From Sphingobacterium prati (GTDB lineage Bacteria; Bacteroidota; Bacteroidia; Sphingobacteriales; Sphingobacteriaceae), in contig NZ_JABJWY010000037.1 in the NCBI RefSeq assembly GCF_013167215.1, positions 136,050-200,049 on the forward strand: DNA of 64,000 bases. Reading direction: 5' to 3'. A model generated the notes under the pieces. The model was not told the DNA's origin, ran no database searches, and worked only from the letters and a program-made list of their open reading frames with translations. Numbering within the stretch: the stretch's first letter is position 1; every line of letters starts with the position of its first letter. The position numbers were made by a program, and so were the translations under genes. Of the stretch, positions 1 to 8,786 are shown piece by piece.

Positions 1-474
1 CTGCCGGATCATACGGGCAACGTTGGGCAGTTTTCTATGGCCAATGAGCCGGCGCTTCATATTCCCTATCTGTATAATTATGCAGGACAGCCCTGGATGA
101 CACAAAAACGTATCCATAAACTAATAGGCGAGTGGTTTAGAAACGACCTGATGGGGGTACCGGGTGATGAAGATGGTGGTGGAATGTCAGCTTTTGTCGT
201 TTTTTCACAGATGGGTTTTTATCCTGTTACACCTGGACTGGCTTCTTATAGTATTGGATCACCATTTTTTAGGAAAACGACGATAAGCCTGCCAAACGGG
301 AAGTCTTTTGTGGTTATCGGTAAGAATGCTTCGGCAAAAAATAAATATATCCAATCGGCCACGCTCAACGGGAAGCCGTTAAACAGTACGCAGCTGAACC
401 ATGCAGATATCCTTAAAGGTGGTACGCTTGAATTTGTGATGGGGGACAAAGCTCAAAAAAACTGGGGAAATTAA
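1..474 (+). CDS. GH92 alpha-mannosidase, C-terminal fragment (cut by window start)
   Basis: The reading frame is open from base 1 to the stop at 472-474, so only about 157 C-terminal residues are visible. The segment NEPALHIPYLYNYAG, followed by MGVPGDEDGGGMSAFVVFSQMGFYP, is the highly conserved C-terminal part of glycoside hydrolase family 92. These are calcium-dependent exo-alpha-mannosidases that trim alpha-1,2/1,3-linked mannose from N-glycans or mannans, usually as secreted or periplasmic proteins in Bacteroidota. In this family the GDEDGGGMSAW-type stretch lies in the active-site domain; here the residue after MSA is F, a conservative change. The last ~70 residues form the usual C-terminal beta domain. 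A terminator follows, so this gene ends its transcription unit and is probably unrelated to the SusC/D pair downstream. Linkage specificity cannot be told from this fragment. Confidence 0.9.
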   Translation: MPDHTGNVGQFSMANEPALHIPYLYNYAGQPWMTQKRIHKLIGEWFRNDLMGVPGDEDGGGMSAFVVFSQMGFYPVTPGLASYSIGSPFFRKTTISLPNGKSFVVIGKNASAKNKYIQSATLNGKPLNSTQLNHADILKGGTLEFVMGDKAQKNWGN

Positions 475-556
475 AATAAGCCGGTTTTGGCTCAATAATC
501 AGGTGATACGGCATTGGTTTTTAAGACCATGATGTATTCTAATCCCTTTCTGCATC

Positions 557-596
557 AAAAAAGGTTCGTTGGTCAATAGATCAACGGACCTTTTTT
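557..596 (+). terminator. Rho-independent terminator after GH92
   Basis: The arms AGGTTCGTTG (562-571) and CAACGGACCT (582-591) pair with one G-U wobble around a 10-nt loop, and a run of six T follows. It lies about 85 bases after the GH92 stop and separates that gene from the SusC/D pair. Confidence 0.8.
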
Positions 597-748
597 GCAT
601 CTTAGCACGATTTGATGGATTGCCTTAATGCTATAAGCCGTTGCACAGGCGGGCGTCATTTGCATAGTCAGGTTATTCGAAAACTCTCCGTGCGATCTTG
701 GTAATACACAGGAGACCGAGTGACATAAGTTTCATTTTCCCGCATTAG

Positions 749-780
749 ACAATCGATTGCGCTGTTCACGCAATCGATTT
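749..780. promoter_or_regulatory. Twin AATCGATT palindromes, candidate LacI-family operator pair
   Basis: AATCGATTGCG (751-761) and CGCAATCGATT (769-779) form a perfect 11-bp inverted repeat with a 7-bp spacer. Each arm also contains its own palindrome AATCGATT, and the two are 21 bp apart, about two helical turns. AATCGATT fits the AAnCGnTT core typical of LacI/GalR operators. The site is about 110 bp upstream of the SusC start. An RNA hairpin is possible, but no T-run follows. Confidence 0.5.
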
Positions 781-891
781 CGTTTGTCCAATACTTTTTT
801 TCCAAGGGATATCCCTCTAATTTAAGGGACTGAACTAGTCAATCTTAAACTGAAAAAACTGACTGACGCAATAATAACTAACTATTTAATT

Positions 892-3800
892 ATGATTTCA
901 AAATTTACAAGTAACCAAAAGTTAAGCTTGCTTGCTGCTGCTCTTCTTGTGGCATCTTCGCAAAGTACGTTTGCGATCGATAGGCCTGCCGTCTTTGAGA
1001 GTACAGCGAACCTAATTGAACAAAATCCGATTACGGGAAAGGTCACTTCGGATAATGGACCACTGGCAGGTGCTACCATTTCGGTGAAAGGTACCTCCAT
1101 GTCGACATCGACTGATACAAAAGGTGCATTTTCAATCAAGGCCAAGACTGGTGATATTTTGGTTGTAAGTAGTGTGGGGTATAAACCCAAAGAAGTGACT
1201 GTAGCTGGTAGTACGATTTCTATTCAATTGGAAAGCGATAACGCGGCATTGGAGGAAGTCGTCGTGGTCGGTTTCGCTAAGCAAAAGAAAGTGAACCTAA
1301 CTGGTGCCGTACAGGCAATTACGTCAAAAGACTTACAGGATCGCCCCGTGACGAACGTATCATCGGCTATTCAAGGTAAATTTTCCGGCGTAACTATTAC
1401 ACAGAATTCTGGTCAGCCTGGTAAAGACAATGGCACAATACGGATTCGCGGTCTGGGTACGATCAACAACGCCAATCCCTTAGTGATTGTGGACGGAATC
1501 GAAAGTTCGATGAATAATATCAACCCAAATGATATTGAAAGTGTATCGGTATTGAAAGATGGTCCGAGTGCGGCAATCTATGGTTCAAAGGCGGCAAACG
1601 GAGTCATTTTAATTACTACTAAAAAAGGTGGTAGTGGCAAACCGCAATTAAATTATACAGGATATGCCGGTATTCAGGACCCAACACGGCTTCCAGAATA
1701 TATGAATTCTTATGATCATGCCGTGATCCTTAATGAAGCGCTCAAGAATGAAGGAAAAACGACTCGCTTTACAGCGCAAGATCTTGAGCTTTTTAAAAAT
1801 GGTTCGGATCCAGATGGACATCCCAATACAGATTGGTTAGGGTTATTGTACAAGGGCTCGGGCTTCCAACAAGCGCACAACTTGCAAGTGACAGGTGGCA
1901 CAGAAGATGTGCAATACATGGCTTCTGGTGGTTACTTGGGACAAAAAGGTGTGATTAAAGTAGCAAGTTCAGACCGATATAACTTGCGCACAAATGTAGG
2001 GGCAAAAGTATCGGAAAGATTACGCTTTGATCTGGGATTGGCCTACAATTATCAACGCATTACTGAGCCAGTAAACCCGTATACCGGTGATATGGCGCAG
2101 ATCTTTAGACAAGTCAACCGGATTCCAAATTTTATTCCCTATAAATATAGCAACGGTGTGTACGGCCGTGGCAGCGATGGTAATCCCATTGCTTGGATGG
2201 ACATGGAGTCTAAAGATAATATGACCTATAAACATACACAGGTAAATTTCTCGGGTGAATTTAAAATCTTGGAGGGATTGAAAGTGAAACAAGTGATTGG
2301 ATTTCAGCCCATAGATAATATGTCGTCTAAGTTTGTTAAAGATATTCAATACTACAATCAAAATGGCGAACCTGGCGCTAAACAGGGGATAAATAACTTG
2401 ACAGTCTATAACTTCCAATCAGAACGATTGACTTTTCAGACCTTATTGACCTACGATAAAAAGATTGGAAATCACCAGTTCAATGTTTTAGGTGGCTTTA
2501 TGGATGAGACTTTTAGGGCTGACTATTCAAGCGCTTATGCGCAAGGTTTTTTAAATCATGATTTTCCGGAACTCAATTTAGGTAGCAGAGATGGCATGAA
2601 AGTAGACGGCGGTGCTAAAAAACTGATCTTACGTTCATTCTTTGGCCGGATCAACTATGCTTTTGCAGACAAATATCTTTTAGAAGCCAATGTAAGACGT
2701 GATGGGACTTCGCGTTTCTTGGGGAATAATCGCTGGAGTACTTTCCCTTCATTCTCTGCAGGATGGCGTATTTCGCAGGAAGATTTTTTCAAGGAATCCG
2801 CGTTGGCTGAAGGAATATCAGAATTGAAATTAAGAGGAGGATGGGGTAAATTGGGAAATCAGCAGTTGTCTGCAACATCAGACAACTTATATCCAACGGG
2901 AGATGCATTTTATCCAGGAATATTTACAATTGCTCCAGGATTTAATTATCCTTTTGAAAAAGATAAAGTGAGCTCTGGAGGAGCTACAGCACAATCGGCC
3001 AATCCATTACTGCGTTGGGAAGCGACCACAAGTACCAATATTGGTTTGGATCTGAACTTGAAGAATAACCTAGGTTTTGTATTTGAATATTTTGACCGTC
3101 GTACCGATGGTGTACTCCTGAAATTGCCTGTTTCAAACCTTTATGGTCTTCCGGCACCTTATCAGAATGCGGGGAAAGTACAGAATAATGGGGTAGAATT
3201 ACAAATCAATTACCAAAATAGTATAGGGGATTTTAAATATAGCATAGCTGCCAATGGATCCTATATCAATAATCAGATTAAAAAATGGGCAAGCGATGAA
3301 CCACAAGTGAATGGAACGTTTTATGTCTATGAACAAGGCAGACCCATTCGTTCATTCTACGGCTATGAGAGTATTGGGATCTACCGCTCTAATGAGGAAT
3401 ACACGAATAGTAAAATACAGGGTGTAAATGATAAGATCGGTGCTGGAGATCTGATCTATAAAGATCAAAATGGGGATAAGAAGATTGATGGCAACGATCG
3501 GGTATATTTAGGATCGCCAGATCCAAAATTCATCTTTGGCTTAACCTCAAATATGAGTTATAAAAACTTTGATTTGAGTCTATTTTTCCAGGGAGCAGCA
3601 AAGGTACAGGGATATCTATGGGGCGAAGCCATTGGCGGGATCTCCGGATCGGATAAACCAACTACCATCTACGCCGATCGATTTAATGCCGAAACCAATC
3701 CAAATGGATCGATGCCACGCGCATTAACGAGTTGGACACAAAATAGCCCTTCGGGTACCCCTTCGGACTTCTGGATTCAAAACGCTAGTTACGTACGCCT

Positions 3801-4008
3801 TAAAAATATCACTTTTGGCTATACGCTGCCAAAAACATTTACGGATCGAATTGGAATCAAGGGGGCCAAACTTTATTATAGCGGCCAAAATCTGTTGACA
3901 TTCACTGGATTTGCTAAAGGATTTGATCCGGAGGCGCCAGCTGATTCACGCGGTAATTACTATCCGCAAGTAAAAACAAATGTCTTTGGTCTTAACGTAA
4001 ACTTTTAA
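892..4008 (+). CDS. SusC/RagA-family TonB-dependent outer-membrane receptor (pair 1)
   Basis: This is a TonB-dependent transporter of the SusC type, predicted to import glycan oligomers across the outer membrane as a beta-barrel closed by its SusD partner. Residues 1-28 form a signal peptide (hydrophobic run, then TFA). Residues ~48-120 are a carboxypeptidase-like regulatory domain (ITGKVTSDNGPLAGATISVKG). A TonB-box-like segment EEVVVVGF follows, then the plug with TGAVQAIT and the hallmark DPLVIVDG-like motif (here NPLVIVDGIES). The SusC signature ILKDGPSAAIYGSKAANGVILITTKKG-type block lies around residue 220-245; Ala is replaced by Gly-Pro after ILKD. The 1038-residue length is normal. There is no STN domain, so sigma-type signalling is not expected. 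SusD follows 9 bases downstream. No enzyme lies in the unit, so the substrate cannot be named. Confidence 0.95.
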   Translation: MISKFTSNQKLSLLAAALLVASSQSTFAIDRPAVFESTANLIEQNPITGKVTSDNGPLAGATISVKGTSMSTSTDTKGAFSIKAKTGDILVVSSVGYKPKEVTVAGSTISIQLESDNAALEEVVVVGFAKQKKVNLTGAVQAITSKDLQDRPVTNVSSAIQGKFSGVTITQNSGQPGKDNGTIRIRGLGTINNANPLVIVDGIESSMNNINPNDIESVSVLKDGPSAAIYGSKAANGVILITTKKGGSGKPQLNYTGYAGIQDPTRLPEYMNSYDHAVILNEALKNEGKTTRFTAQDLELFKNGSDPDGHPNTDWLGLLYKGSGFQQAHNLQVTGGTEDVQYMASGGYLGQKGVIKVASSDRYNLRTNVGAKVSERLRFDLGLAYNYQRITEPVNPYTGDMAQIFRQVNRIPNFIPYKYSNGVYGRGSDGNPIAWMDMESKDNMTYKHTQVNFSGEFKILEGLKVKQVIGFQPIDNMSSKFVKDIQYYNQNGEPGAKQGINNLTVYNFQSERLTFQTLLTYDKKIGNHQFNVLGGFMDETFRADYSSAYAQGFLNHDFPELNLGSRDGMKVDGGAKKLILRSFFGRINYAFADKYLLEANVRRDGTSRFLGNNRWSTFPSFSAGWRISQEDFFKESALAEGISELKLRGGWGKLGNQQLSATSDNLYPTGDAFYPGIFTIAPGFNYPFEKDKVSSGGATAQSANPLLRWEATTSTNIGLDLNLKNNLGFVFEYFDRRTDGVLLKLPVSNLYGLPAPYQNAGKVQNNGVELQINYQNSIGDFKYSIAANGSYINNQIKKWASDEPQVNGTFYVYEQGRPIRSFYGYESIGIYRSNEEYTNSKIQGVNDKIGAGDLIYKDQNGDKKIDGNDRVYLGSPDPKFIFGLTSNMSYKNFDLSLFFQGAAKVQGYLWGEAIGGISGSDKPTTIYADRFNAETNPNGSMPRALTSWTQNSPSGTPSDFWIQNASYVRLKNITFGYTLPKTFTDRIGIKGAKLYYSGQNLLTFTGFAKGFDPEAPADSRGNYYPQVKTNVFGLNVNF

Positions 4009-4017
4009 TTGTAAATC

Positions 4018-5634
4018 ATGAAACTTAAAAATATAACCATAGCACTAAGTGTTGCGACACTTTTATTTTCGTGTCAGAAACTGGATCAAGAACCTTTAGA
4101 TGCCTATAATGCTGATAATTTTTGGAAAACAGAAGCGGAGGCGGACTTTGCTGTGACTGGATTGTATAGTGGAACAAGTGATGGGGACGGAAAAATGAAC
4201 GAGGGTTCTGCCTGGGAAGATGGAACGCAAATCTTTTATATGGACTGTACCTCAGATAATTCCAATAGCGATTTTCCATGGGAGGGCTTTCAAGGTCTAG
4301 GAAACGGTACAGCAACACCAACAAATTCTGGAAATGCCGAAGCAAGGTATACCTATGAACATATTCGTCGTGCAAATTATATCTTGGAGAATATTGATAA
4401 AGCACCGATGGCTGTCGAAAAAAGAAAAAAGTTGATAGCCGAAGTTCGAGTGATCCGTGCTTACAGATACTTCGATATGGCAACCTTATTTGGAGCCGTG
4501 CCAATCATCACTAAAACATTAGCTAAAGAAGATGCTTACATTCCAGCGAATACCCAGAAAGAAGTGCTGGAATTTGTGGAAAAAGAATTAAAGGAAGCTG
4601 CTGCTGATTTGTCTTACGCAAGAGGCGGTGCGAGAATGTCCAAAGGTGCTGCCTTAGGGCTCTTGGCTCGTTGTTATGCCTTCCAGAAAAAACATCAGGA
4701 GGTAATCAATACTACCGAAGAAATCATTTCCGCAGGAACCTATAAACTTTTTGATGACTATGCTACTTTATTTGAGGAGGCAAATGAAAATAACAGTGAA
4801 GTGATGATGAACATTGAGTATATAGCCAATGTACAAGGGTATACCATGCTTGGCATTATGCTACCCAATTCCATGGGGGGATGGGGATCAATTGTGCCTA
4901 CCCAAAGTCTGGTAGATGCATTTGAGACGGCAGATGGAAAAACCATTAGCGAATCGACAAATTATAATCCTGCAAATCCTTATGAAAATAGGGACCCGCG
5001 CCTGGGGGCAACTATTGTTTACCCTGGAGCCTCGTACAATGGCAAATATTTTGATCCGCTGAACCCAAAATCAGAAGATTACCCTTCCGGTCCCGATAAT
5101 GCATCCAGTACTGCCTATAATTACAAGAAGTATATCCAAAACCCAGGCAGTTATGCTAACATATGGAATGTTGGAACCAATATTATTGTCATGCGTTATG
5201 CAGAGATGCTATTATTAAATGCAGAAGCAAAAATCGAACTGGGAAAGATTGATAACAGCGTATATGAAAATATAGATCTGGTACGCGAACGCGCCAAAAT
5301 GCCAAAAGTTGACCAAGCTGTATATGCCGGTCAGGGCAAATTACGTGAATTGGTACGCCGAGAACTCCGCGTCGAACTGGCGGGTGAAGGACGCCGTCGT
5401 TTTGATATTGTCCGCTGGGGAATAGCGAAAGATGTGTTGAACGGTCCAGTGAATGGTGCTTTGTCACAAGGAACGGTTGATCCAAAAACAGGGAAAGTAA
5501 CCTACACGTCTCTAACTGACCGCTTTTTCTCCGAAAACAGAACATTCAAAGCTGACAAAAATGAATTATGGCCAATCCCACAAGCTGTAATTGATAACAG
5601 TAAGGGGACACTGAAACAAAATCCAGGTTATTAA
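4018..5634 (+). CDS. SusD/RagB-family glycan-binding lipoprotein (pair 1)
   Basis: This is a surface lipoprotein that binds glycan and forms the lid of the SusC barrel. The N-terminus MKLKNITIALSVATLLFSCQK is a lipoprotein signal with the lipobox ending at Cys20. The body is the usual mostly helical SusD fold with TPR-like repeats. Recognisable family segments are AEVRVIRAYRYFDMATLFG around residue 140-158, the later MRYAEMLLLNAEAKIELG, the RRELRVELAGEGRRRFDIVRWG-type stretch, and the C-terminal ending KQNPGY shared by most SusD proteins. Its length of 538 residues is typical. It is translationally close to the SusC gene (9-base gap) and is followed by a strong terminator, so the pair is a two-gene unit. 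Ligand unknown. Confidence 0.95.
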   Translation: MKLKNITIALSVATLLFSCQKLDQEPLDAYNADNFWKTEAEADFAVTGLYSGTSDGDGKMNEGSAWEDGTQIFYMDCTSDNSNSDFPWEGFQGLGNGTATPTNSGNAEARYTYEHIRRANYILENIDKAPMAVEKRKKLIAEVRVIRAYRYFDMATLFGAVPIITKTLAKEDAYIPANTQKEVLEFVEKELKEAAADLSYARGGARMSKGAALGLLARCYAFQKKHQEVINTTEEIISAGTYKLFDDYATLFEEANENNSEVMMNIEYIANVQGYTMLGIMLPNSMGGWGSIVPTQSLVDAFETADGKTISESTNYNPANPYENRDPRLGATIVYPGASYNGKYFDPLNPKSEDYPSGPDNASSTAYNYKKYIQNPGSYANIWNVGTNIIVMRYAEMLLLNAEAKIELGKIDNSVYENIDLVRERAKMPKVDQAVYAGQGKLRELVRRELRVELAGEGRRRFDIVRWGIAKDVLNGPVNGALSQGTVDPKTGKVTYTSLTDRFFSENRTFKADKNELWPIPQAVIDNSKGTLKQNPGY

Positions 5635-5690
5635 TCGCACATTTAACATGATTTGGGAATACCTTTTGAGTGTGGCGACGAGTTGATTGA

Positions 5691-5728
5691 AAACGGTTAA
5701 GCACTAGTTGCTTAACCGTTTTTTTATT
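5691..5728 (+). terminator. Terminator between SusD (pair 1) and the convergent hybrid sensor
   Basis: The arms AAACGGTTAAGC (5691-5702) and GCTTAACCGTTT (5710-5721) form a perfect 12-bp stem with a 7-nt loop, followed by a T-run. The complementary A/T pattern lets it also serve the convergent gene on the minus strand. Confidence 0.9.
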
Positions 5729-5743
5729 TGATTTTTTGTTCTA

Positions 5744-8494
5744 TTATTTTCTGTCAAGCTCTTTTTTAAAAGTGCTTGGCGACTGTCCATATCTCTTTTT
5801 AAATGCTGAAGCAAAATAGGAAGCCGATGAAAAACCGACACTGCTAAAGATCTCATTGATATGGAGGCCATCTGCCATCAGGCTTTTGGCTTTTTTGAGC
5901 CTCCTTTCGACAATATATTCGCTGATGCTACAGTCGAGCAACTGTTTAACCTTTCGATAGAGCTGCACGCGCGATAAGTGGAGTTCGCTGGCAATATCGT
6001 CGACGCTCAGCCTTGAATCGGACAGCTTTGATTCGACAATGGTCGAAAAACTATTGAGAAAGCGTCTGTCGTTGTCGTTGATGCTGTCAGACTGTGAAGT
6101 ATCAAATTGCTCCACAGTGCTGCTATATTTTTCTTTCAGCTGATGCCTCGATTGTAGGATATTGGCAATCCGCACCTTAAGGAGGGCTGCATTGAAAGGT
6201 TTGGTAATATAGTCATCTGCCTTTAAAAGGCTTCCCTCAAGGATAGTCTCTTCGTTGGCAAGTGCACTCAACAGAATGACTGGAATATGAGCGGTCTGAT
6301 AGAAGGTTTTAACATCTTTGAGGATATCTAGGCCACTGCCGTCAGGTAGCATAATATCGGTGAGTACCAAATCGGGGAAGTGCGTTTTCATAAAATTATT
6401 GGCTTGACGCGAATCTCTGGCCAACAATAAATTGTAGTCGCTTTCTAAGATAGATCTTAGGTAGTCTCTGATTTCATCATTATCTTCGACAATCAGAATG
6501 CTTTTTGATTTATCAGAATGAAAGGAAAGATTCTTTTGGGGGGACTTGATCTCAGGCTCCAGATATTCTTGCTGCTTGAATATGGGTTTTATGCCAGATT
6601 CATCTTTTAGGAGCTCTTCTTGCTCGTAATGGGCATTGCCTATGGGCATCCGTAGTGTAAAGATCGAACCATGGCCTAATTTGCTGCTGGCCGTGATCTG
6701 GCCATGATGTAGCTCGACAATCTGTTTGGCGTAAGCAAGACCAATCCCAGAGCCATTCCTGCTACCTGTTCCTTGATAGAAAGGATCAAAAATATGCTCT
6801 ATATCAATAGGGGCAATTCCTAAACCATTGTCCAATACGCGTAAGTAGAAGTAATCTTTGAAGCTATTTTCTTCCAATGAGATTTCAATTCTTCCACTGG
6901 CTGCGGTATGTTTTATGGCATTGGAAAGGAGGTTGGATAGCACCTGTTCCATCAGGTATTCGTCAATCCATACTTCTTTTAATATACTTTTGTTAACGTA
7001 GCTGACGGATATTCTGTTTTTTTTGAGCAGCGGCTTGAAGCTGTTGATTACCTGTTGTATAAAAGGGTCAATCTGTACTGCTGAAACTTGAAGCTTGATC
7101 TTTGCTTTGCTGATGCGATGGATATCGATGAGATCGCTTACCAGGCGTTGCAATTTTTTCGCACTTCGTTTGACACGTGACAATTGATCTTTGATATCGT
7201 CGGCAAGATCCTTCCGTGTTTCGAGATCCTCTATTGGCGCCAGGATAAGGGTGAGGGGAGTTTTGAACTCGTGGGAGATGTTGGTAAAAAAATTGTTTTT
7301 AATTTCCGCTGCCTGCTGAATCTGACTGTTCATCTCAACGATTTGTTGCTGCTGGGACAAGATTTCGCCATTTTTGATTTCGAGATGTTTGTTTTTCTCC
7401 CAATTGCTTTTGATGACAATGACGGAAACACCGCCAAAAACGACTGCGAGCACCAGACTGACAACAAGGACATTGAGTACAGACTTTTGATTCTGATAAA
7501 TACGGTTCTGTTCGGTAATAAATTCCTGTCTTTTGTCGATATCTATTTGTTGCTGTTGGATCTTATGGGATTGCAGTGCGAGTAGTTCTGCATTTGTTTT
7601 GTCAATAACGGAGGTAGCAAGGATGTTCTCGCGTTTATAAGGCTGATTGTTGATAATCGCTAGCGCTATTCGGATTGCTTCAGTGCCGCCTGTGGGGTAC
7701 AGCATGGAAGCGTACATATGGCCTTGCATAATCTGTTCCAAACCATTGCCTGGTCCGGGCAGCGCATCTACACCGATGATTTTAATATCTTTTTTGGACT
7801 GCGCTTCGTCCAGGGCTTTTTTTACGCCCATGGCCATTTGGTCATTGAAAGTAAAAATGACATCGCTTTGCGCCATCTGACTGATGTGCTTTCGCGTTTC
7901 GGCATAGGCAGTATTTTTTTCCCATCCCCCGTGGATAATACCGTTTATTTGCAGGCCAGATGCTGCTAAAATACTTTGTTTAAAGCCCTTTTCGCGCTCG
8001 ATGGAAGCCGATGTCCCCGATAGTCCGGTCACTAATCCGACCTTGCCTTTGCCTTGAAGGACAGTTTGACTATATTGACCTGCAAGTTTACCAATAGCCA
8101 AGTTGTCTGCCCCTACGTATGCATTATATTGACCCGAAGAGGTTTTGCGGTCGGTTACGATCACAGGGATATGAAGCTGGTATATGGAATCAACAATGGG
8201 AGTAAGCGGCTCGGCCTCATTGGGTGAAACGATCAAAAGGTCGATATCTGCTTTGGCAAGTTCGCGTATCTGGTCAATTTGCAGCGCATTGTTGCCATGG
8301 GCATCCCGGTATAGGAATTCAATGTCGGGATTAAAAGAAAGTTCGCGTTTCATTTCCTCGAGCATAGTCTGTCTCCAGGCATCATTCCCAATGCATTGCG
8401 AAAAAGCGATGACCCGCTTCTTTTTTTGGCTTACTGATTGACAACCCAAAAAAAGGAATAGGATCAATAGGCCATAAACGGTGTGTCTCCCCAT
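5744..8494 (-). CDS. Hybrid two-component sensor/regulator with periplasmic sugar-binding domain, likely fructose sensor
   Basis: This single-chain sensor, kinase and transcription factor has 916 residues. I start it at ATG 8494 (MGRHTVYG) because it is followed directly by the signal segment; a start at 8530 would add 12 charged residues. In order: a signal with a lipobox-like LFLGC; a type-1 periplasmic binding protein domain of the RbsB/LacI kind (~25-305); a membrane helix (~340-362); a coiled coil; HisKA with phospho-acceptor His408 in NISHEFKTPLT; HATPase (GSGIGLAYA); a receiver with DIMLPDGSG (Asp near 714); and a C-terminal AraC-type HTH. Known family: BT1754 of Bacteroides thetaiotaomicron has this architecture, binds fructose and controls a fructan locus. 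Position here, divergent from a porter, fructokinase and GH32 genes, supports the same role. Substrate is inferred, not seen. Confidence 0.9.
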   Translation of the reverse strand: MGRHTVYGLLILFLFLGCQSVSQKKKRVIAFSQCIGNDAWRQTMLEEMKRELSFNPDIEFLYRDAHGNNALQIDQIRELAKADIDLLIVSPNEAEPLTPIVDSIYQLHIPVIVTDRKTSSGQYNAYVGADNLAIGKLAGQYSQTVLQGKGKVGLVTGLSGTSASIEREKGFKQSILAASGLQINGIIHGGWEKNTAYAETRKHISQMAQSDVIFTFNDQMAMGVKKALDEAQSKKDIKIIGVDALPGPGNGLEQIMQGHMYASMLYPTGGTEAIRIALAIINNQPYKRENILATSVIDKTNAELLALQSHKIQQQQIDIDKRQEFITEQNRIYQNQKSVLNVLVVSLVLAVVFGGVSVIVIKSNWEKNKHLEIKNGEILSQQQQIVEMNSQIQQAAEIKNNFFTNISHEFKTPLTLILAPIEDLETRKDLADDIKDQLSRVKRSAKKLQRLVSDLIDIHRISKAKIKLQVSAVQIDPFIQQVINSFKPLLKKNRISVSYVNKSILKEVWIDEYLMEQVLSNLLSNAIKHTAASGRIEISLEENSFKDYFYLRVLDNGLGIAPIDIEHIFDPFYQGTGSRNGSGIGLAYAKQIVELHHGQITASSKLGHGSIFTLRMPIGNAHYEQEELLKDESGIKPIFKQQEYLEPEIKSPQKNLSFHSDKSKSILIVEDNDEIRDYLRSILESDYNLLLARDSRQANNFMKTHFPDLVLTDIMLPDGSGLDILKDVKTFYQTAHIPVILLSALANEETILEGSLLKADDYITKPFNAALLKVRIANILQSRHQLKEKYSSTVEQFDTSQSDSINDNDRRFLNSFSTIVESKLSDSRLSVDDIASELHLSRVQLYRKVKQLLDCSISEYIVERRLKKAKSLMADGLHINEIFSSVGFSSASYFASAFKKRYGQSPSTFKKELDRK

Positions 8495-8559
8495 GATTTT
8501 TTTTCCCTTTACAATCCGAATATACATCATTTCACTTTTTTTAGATAATCAGTATATGG

Positions 8560-8580
8560 TTAGTGTATTTATTACACTAA
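8560..8580. promoter_or_regulatory. Inverted repeat in the divergent fructan-locus control region
   Basis: TTAGTGTA (8560-8567) and TACACTAA (8573-8580) form a perfect 8-bp inverted repeat around TTTAT. It lies between the hybrid sensor and the transporter, which are divergently transcribed. It is the best candidate I see for a regulator site in this very AT-rich gap (8495-8786), but AT-rich sequence gives such repeats easily by chance. Confidence 0.3.
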
Positions 8581-8731
8581 AACAGATTGAGATAAATATG
8601 TATCATTTTCTATAGGATATGTCCAAAAACTAAAAGTTTGAAAAGATGAATTTACTATAAAATATTGATATATAAGTATTTAATGTATTTTTAAAAATGT
8701 TACATAAATACATGTTTTTGCTGTGTCCAAA

Positions 8732-8763
8732 TTTAAGTTAGCATGAATCCTGAGTTAAATTTG
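8732..8763 (+). promoter_or_regulatory. Candidate Bacteroidota-type promoter for the fructan operon
   Basis: TAAATTTG (8756-8763) matches the -7 consensus TAnnTTTG exactly. TTTA (8732-8735), one base off the -33 consensus TTTG, lies at the ideal 20-bp spacing. Transcription would begin near 8770, leaving a short leader before the transporter ATG at 8787. Confidence 0.45.
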
Positions 8764-8786
8764 AGTTAATCAATTATAGGGAAAAC

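Larger units (their letters stand above)
475..891. other. Intergenic region between GH92 and SusC
   Basis: This 417-base gap holds no credible gene. It contains the GH92 terminator (557-596) and a pair of palindromic AATCGATT sites (749-780), both listed separately. I could not find a clean TTTG-N20-TAnnTTTG promoter in front of the SusC gene. The stretch 600-745 shows nothing I can interpret. Confidence 0.6.

Noticed and set aside
2020..2418. 132-codon minus-strand frame inside SusC pair 1
   Set aside because: It lies fully within a certain gene, and its translation has no domain-like pattern.
4025..4504. 159-codon minus-strand frame inside SusD pair 1
   Set aside because: Antisense to a clear SusD gene; composition (many Tyr, Arg, His, Phe) is that of a shadow frame.
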